From assembly GCF_025979705.1 (NCBI RefSeq), contig NZ_CP110136.1, positions 2,356,001-2,420,000 of the forward strand: a stretch of 64,000 nucleotides of DNA, in the 5' to 3' direction. This document shows positions 62,882 to 64,000 of this stretch, piece after piece. Position numbers and translations under genes: made by a program. The notes below the pieces were generated by a model, which searched no databases, had not been told where the DNA came from, and saw nothing but the letters and a program-made list of their open reading frames with translations. Source of the DNA: Hymenobacter sp. YIM 151858-1 (lineage in GTDB: Bacteria; Bacteroidota; Bacteroidia; Cytophagales; Hymenobacteraceae). Numbering within the stretch: position 1 is the first letter of the stretch; the number at the start of each line of letters is the position of its first letter.

Positions 62882-64000
62882 CTAGTACCGACCCAGCACG
62901 TTGTCGAGGTATTTCTGGCCCGAGCCGGTGTTCAGCAGCAGCACTTGCTCGCCGGCGCGCAGCCAGCCGCTGGTCAGCAGCTTACGGGTGGCCAGCCACA
63001 CGGCGGCACCTTCGGGCGCTACAAACAGGCCTTCGGCGCGGCCCAGCTCGCGCATGCCTTCCAACATTTCGTCGTCGCTGATGCTCAGGGCCGTGCCGTT
63101 CGATTCTTTCAGGACTTGCAGCATGAGGGCTTCGCCCAGGGGGCGCGGCACGGCCAGGCCATTGGCAATGGTGGCGCGCCCTAGGTACTGCTGGCAGTTG
63201 GGCTGATTGCCGGCAAGGGTTTCGATGAGCGGGCAGCAATTGGTGGCTTGCACGGCCACCATGCGCGGCAGCTTGGCATCGGGCGCCAGCCAGCCCAGGG
63301 CTTTCATCTCCCCAAAAGCCTTCCAGATACCGATGAGCCCGGTGCCGCCGCCGGCGGGGTACACTATCACGTCGGGCAGTTGCCATTGCAGCTGCTCGGC
63401 AATTTCGTAGCCCATGGTTTTTTTGCCCTCGAGGCGGTACGGCTCTTTCAGCGTCGATACATCGAGCAAGTGCCCATCGGCGTTGATGTGGCGCACCTGC
63501 GCGGCGCAATCGTTGATGAGGCCATCCACCAGCCGCACCTCGGCGCCGTACCAGTAGCACTCCTCCCGAAACGCCTGGGGCGTGTGGCGCGGCATTACCA
63601 CCGTGGCGGGCAGGCCGGCCTTGGCGCAGTACGCGGCCATGGCTACACCGGCGTTGCCGGCCGTCGGGATGATGCAGCCTTCGGCCCCTAGCTCCTTGGC
63701 TTTGGAAATGGCCATGCTCAGGCCGCGGGCCTTAAACGAGCCGGTGGGGTTTTGGCCCTCATCCTTGAGCAGCAACGAAGCCAGGCCGTAGCGCGCCCCT
63801 AGGTTGCGGAGCGTGAGCAGCGGCGTAAAACCCTCGCCCAGGCTCACCATGTGGGCATCGTCGAGCAGCGGTAGCACCTCGCGGTAGCGCCACATGGTGG
63901 CCGGGCGGGCAGCCAAGGCTTCTTTGCTCAGCGAACCTTTCTCGAGCGTGTAGCGGGCCAGCAGCGGCGCAGCGCAGCACTCAGCCACGGTTTGGGGGGA
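62882..64000 (-). CDS. thrC: Threonine synthase (5' end outside window)
   Basis: The frame is open to the right edge, with a visible part of 372 residues. PLP fold II: SLGEGFTPLL, PLP-Lys in NPTGSFKARGLSMAI, PTAGNAGVAMAAY, the phosphate loop PAGGGTGLIG and C-terminal LLNTGSGQKYLD. The extreme right of the visible frame (AECCAAPLLARY) looks like the zinc-ribbon-like start of this subfamily. Last step of threonine synthesis. A GTG at 63988 is a possible but less likely start. Confidence 0.92.
   Translation of the reverse strand, partial: SPQTVAECCAAPLLARYTLEKGSLSKEALAARPATMWRYREVLPLLDDAHMVSLGEGFTPLLTLRNLGARYGLASLLLKDEGQNPTGSFKARGLSMAISKAKELGAEGCIIPTAGNAGVAMAAYCAKAGLPATVVMPRHTPQAFREECYWYGAEVRLVDGLINDCAAQVRHINADGHLLDVSTLKEPYRLEGKKTMGYEIAEQLQWQLPDVIVYPAGGGTGLIGIWKAFGEMKALGWLAPDAKLPRMVAVQATNCCPLIETLAGNQPNCQQYLGRATIANGLAVPRPLGEALMLQVLKESNGTALSISDDEMLEGMRELGRAEGLFVAPEGAAVWLATRKLLTSGWLRAGEQVLLLNTGSGQKYLDNVLGRY

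Overview
The window looks like a chromosome segment of a GC-rich member of the Bacteroidota, most likely the Cytophagales (Hymenobacter-like). The signs are two secreted proteins ending in type IX secretion sorting domains (1-3196 and 49052-49999), an IPExxxVDY-family gene between acpP and pyk, many -7 boxes of the Bacteroidota form TAnnTTTG upstream of genes, an F1 epsilon subunit of only 81 residues, and very few Shine-Dalgarno sequences. The genes are mostly housekeeping. I see no phage, integrase, transposase, CRISPR array or rRNA operon. One tRNA (Gln, anticodon TTG) is present. The left-edge protease and the right-edge threonine synthase run off the window.

Layout. 1-9.5 kb: secreted metalloprotease, a helix-hairpin-helix/outer-membrane protein coupled to a PorV-like barrel protein, an S46 dipeptidyl-peptidase and YidD. 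9.5-20.5 kb: beta-propeller lipoprotein, class II aldolase, Lgt, NAD synthetase, then the conserved rnc-fabF-acpP / IPExxxVDY-pyk block and rpsT. 20.6-26.7 kb: MFS transporter, DUF4142 lipoprotein, YheT-type hydrolase, RsmG, an ECF sigma factor overlapping a glycosyltransferase. 26.9-35 kb: tgt, an LptF/LptG permease, EamA transporter, ispE, a pglC-pglD-pglE-like surface-sugar cluster and a trans-sulfuration enzyme. 35-43 kb: atpD-atpC, tRNA-Gln, prs, rplY, pth, a gene broken by an in-frame amber codon, metG. 43-52 kb: small lipoproteins, DUF3050, MsrB, TypA, methyltransferase, acylphosphatase, NagA, TrmH-family methylase. 52-64 kb: CHASE3 histidine kinase with a single-domain response regulator, a lower-GC orphan gene, endonuclease III, ZIP and ammonium transporters, AlkB hydroxylase, M28 peptidase and threonine synthase.

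The most unusual features are outside the genes. The palindrome CCTAGG occurs about 85-90 times by eye, in genes, stop codons and terminator loops, although CTAG is normally depleted in bacteria. Several terminators are very long perfect palindromes (up to 58 bp with no loop). Several gene junctions, including operon junctions, carry long inverted repeats with simple-sequence arms, and a composite noncoding repeat recurs in three intergenic regions. Neither CCTAGG nor these repeats is explained by the annotated genes.
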